Source of the DNA: Deltaproteobacteria bacterium
GTDB lineage: Bacteria; Desulfobacterota; Desulfobaccia; Desulfobaccales; Desulfobaccaceae
Direction: 5' to 3'
DNA length: 22,642 bases
Assembly: GCA_016874895.1 (NCBI GenBank)
Contig: VGSX01000024.1
Coordinates: 1-22,642 of the forward strand
Shown here: positions 22,508 to 22,642 of the stretch, piece after piece
How positions within the stretch are numbered: position 1 is the first letter of the stretch
Layout: each line of letters opens with the position of its first letter
Program-made: the position numbers and the translations under genes
Notes under the pieces: generated by a model
Database searches by the model: none
What the model saw: the letters and a program-made list of their open reading frames with translations, nothing else
Told to the model about the DNA's origin: nothing

Positions 22508-22642
22508 ATGTTGATCTCTCGAATGAAGATGCCGGAATTTGAGGCTGCCCTGACTAAAACGACCACGGTTATCATTCCTTTCGGCTCAGTGGAGGAGCAC
22601 GGTCCCCATCTCCCCCTGAGCACGGACACCTTTCATGCCCAG
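22508..22642 (+). CDS. Creatininase-family amidohydrolase, 3' partial
   Basis: The first 45 residues of a gene running off the right edge. After MLISRMKMPEFEAAL comes VIIPFGSVEEHGPHLPLSTD, the metal-binding signature P-x-G-S-x-E-x-H-G-x-H-L-P-L-x-T-D of the creatininase family (creatinine amidohydrolase, MftE, ArfB and others). GAGGTGAGG lies just upstream of the ATG. Which member it is cannot be told from this part; family members act in mycofactocin, riboflavin and creatinine pathways. Confidence 0.85.
   Translation, partial: MLISRMKMPEFEAALTKTTTVIIPFGSVEEHGPHLPLSTDTFHAQ

Overview
The window looks like GC-rich chromosomal DNA from a Deltaproteobacterium (Desulfobacterota, possibly near Desulfobacca or the Syntrophia). 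This is inferred from the mix of an LDH-like malate dehydrogenase, a DUF1858 protein, a selenocysteine-type SelD with YedE and DUF3343 partners, and a large multi-PAS sensor kinase. Lineage was not tested by any search.

Layout. (1) Positions 1-4183, plus strand: a tightly overlapping exporter operon made of an outer-membrane TolC-like factor (5' end off the window), a periplasmic adaptor, an FtsX/MacB-type permease and its ATPase. It ends in a TGACCAC heptamer array and a probable group II intron remnant (about 4207-4545). (2) 4606-5565, minus strand: tRNA-Gln(UUG) directly behind an IHF/HU gene, then an apparently orphan cobalamin riboswitch with its own promoter and two consecutive intrinsic terminators. 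(3) Central metabolism: malate dehydrogenase (minus), a PrmA/HemK-like methyltransferase (plus), two small inverted-repeat elements, and ATP-dependent PEP carboxykinase (plus). (4) 9709-13547, minus strand: a NarL-type response regulator and a soluble six-PAS histidine kinase in one operon. (5) 13548-14814: a debris zone with an IS21 istB remnant, REP-like palindromes and a broken methyltransferase, surrounding an intact Fur-family gene. (6) 14815-19883, minus strand: a seven-gene selenium/sulfur-handling cluster: selD, yedE, tusA-like, DUF3343, a ribokinase-fold kinase, DUF1858 and a TIM-barrel protein. (7) 19884-20465: a long non-coding stretch. (8) 20466-22642, plus strand: a nucleotidylyltransferase, an FAD oxidoreductase and the start of a creatininase-family gene.

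Two results matter most. SelD is longer than a plain ORF call suggests: it starts at 19883 and reads through an in-frame UGA (Sec18) that is followed at once by a strong SECIS-type hairpin. The cobalamin riboswitch at 5367-5523 has no recognisable target gene. Its transcript runs into terminators before the next gene, which has its own promoter, so it may make a stand-alone regulatory RNA or be a relic of a lost gene.

How the genes may work together: SelD makes selenophosphate, YedE probably imports a selenium or sulfur compound, and the TusA-like and DUF3343 proteins are plausible persulfide or perselenide carriers. The kinase, DUF1858 and TIM-barrel proteins are translationally coupled to these carriers and are the least understood members of the cluster.
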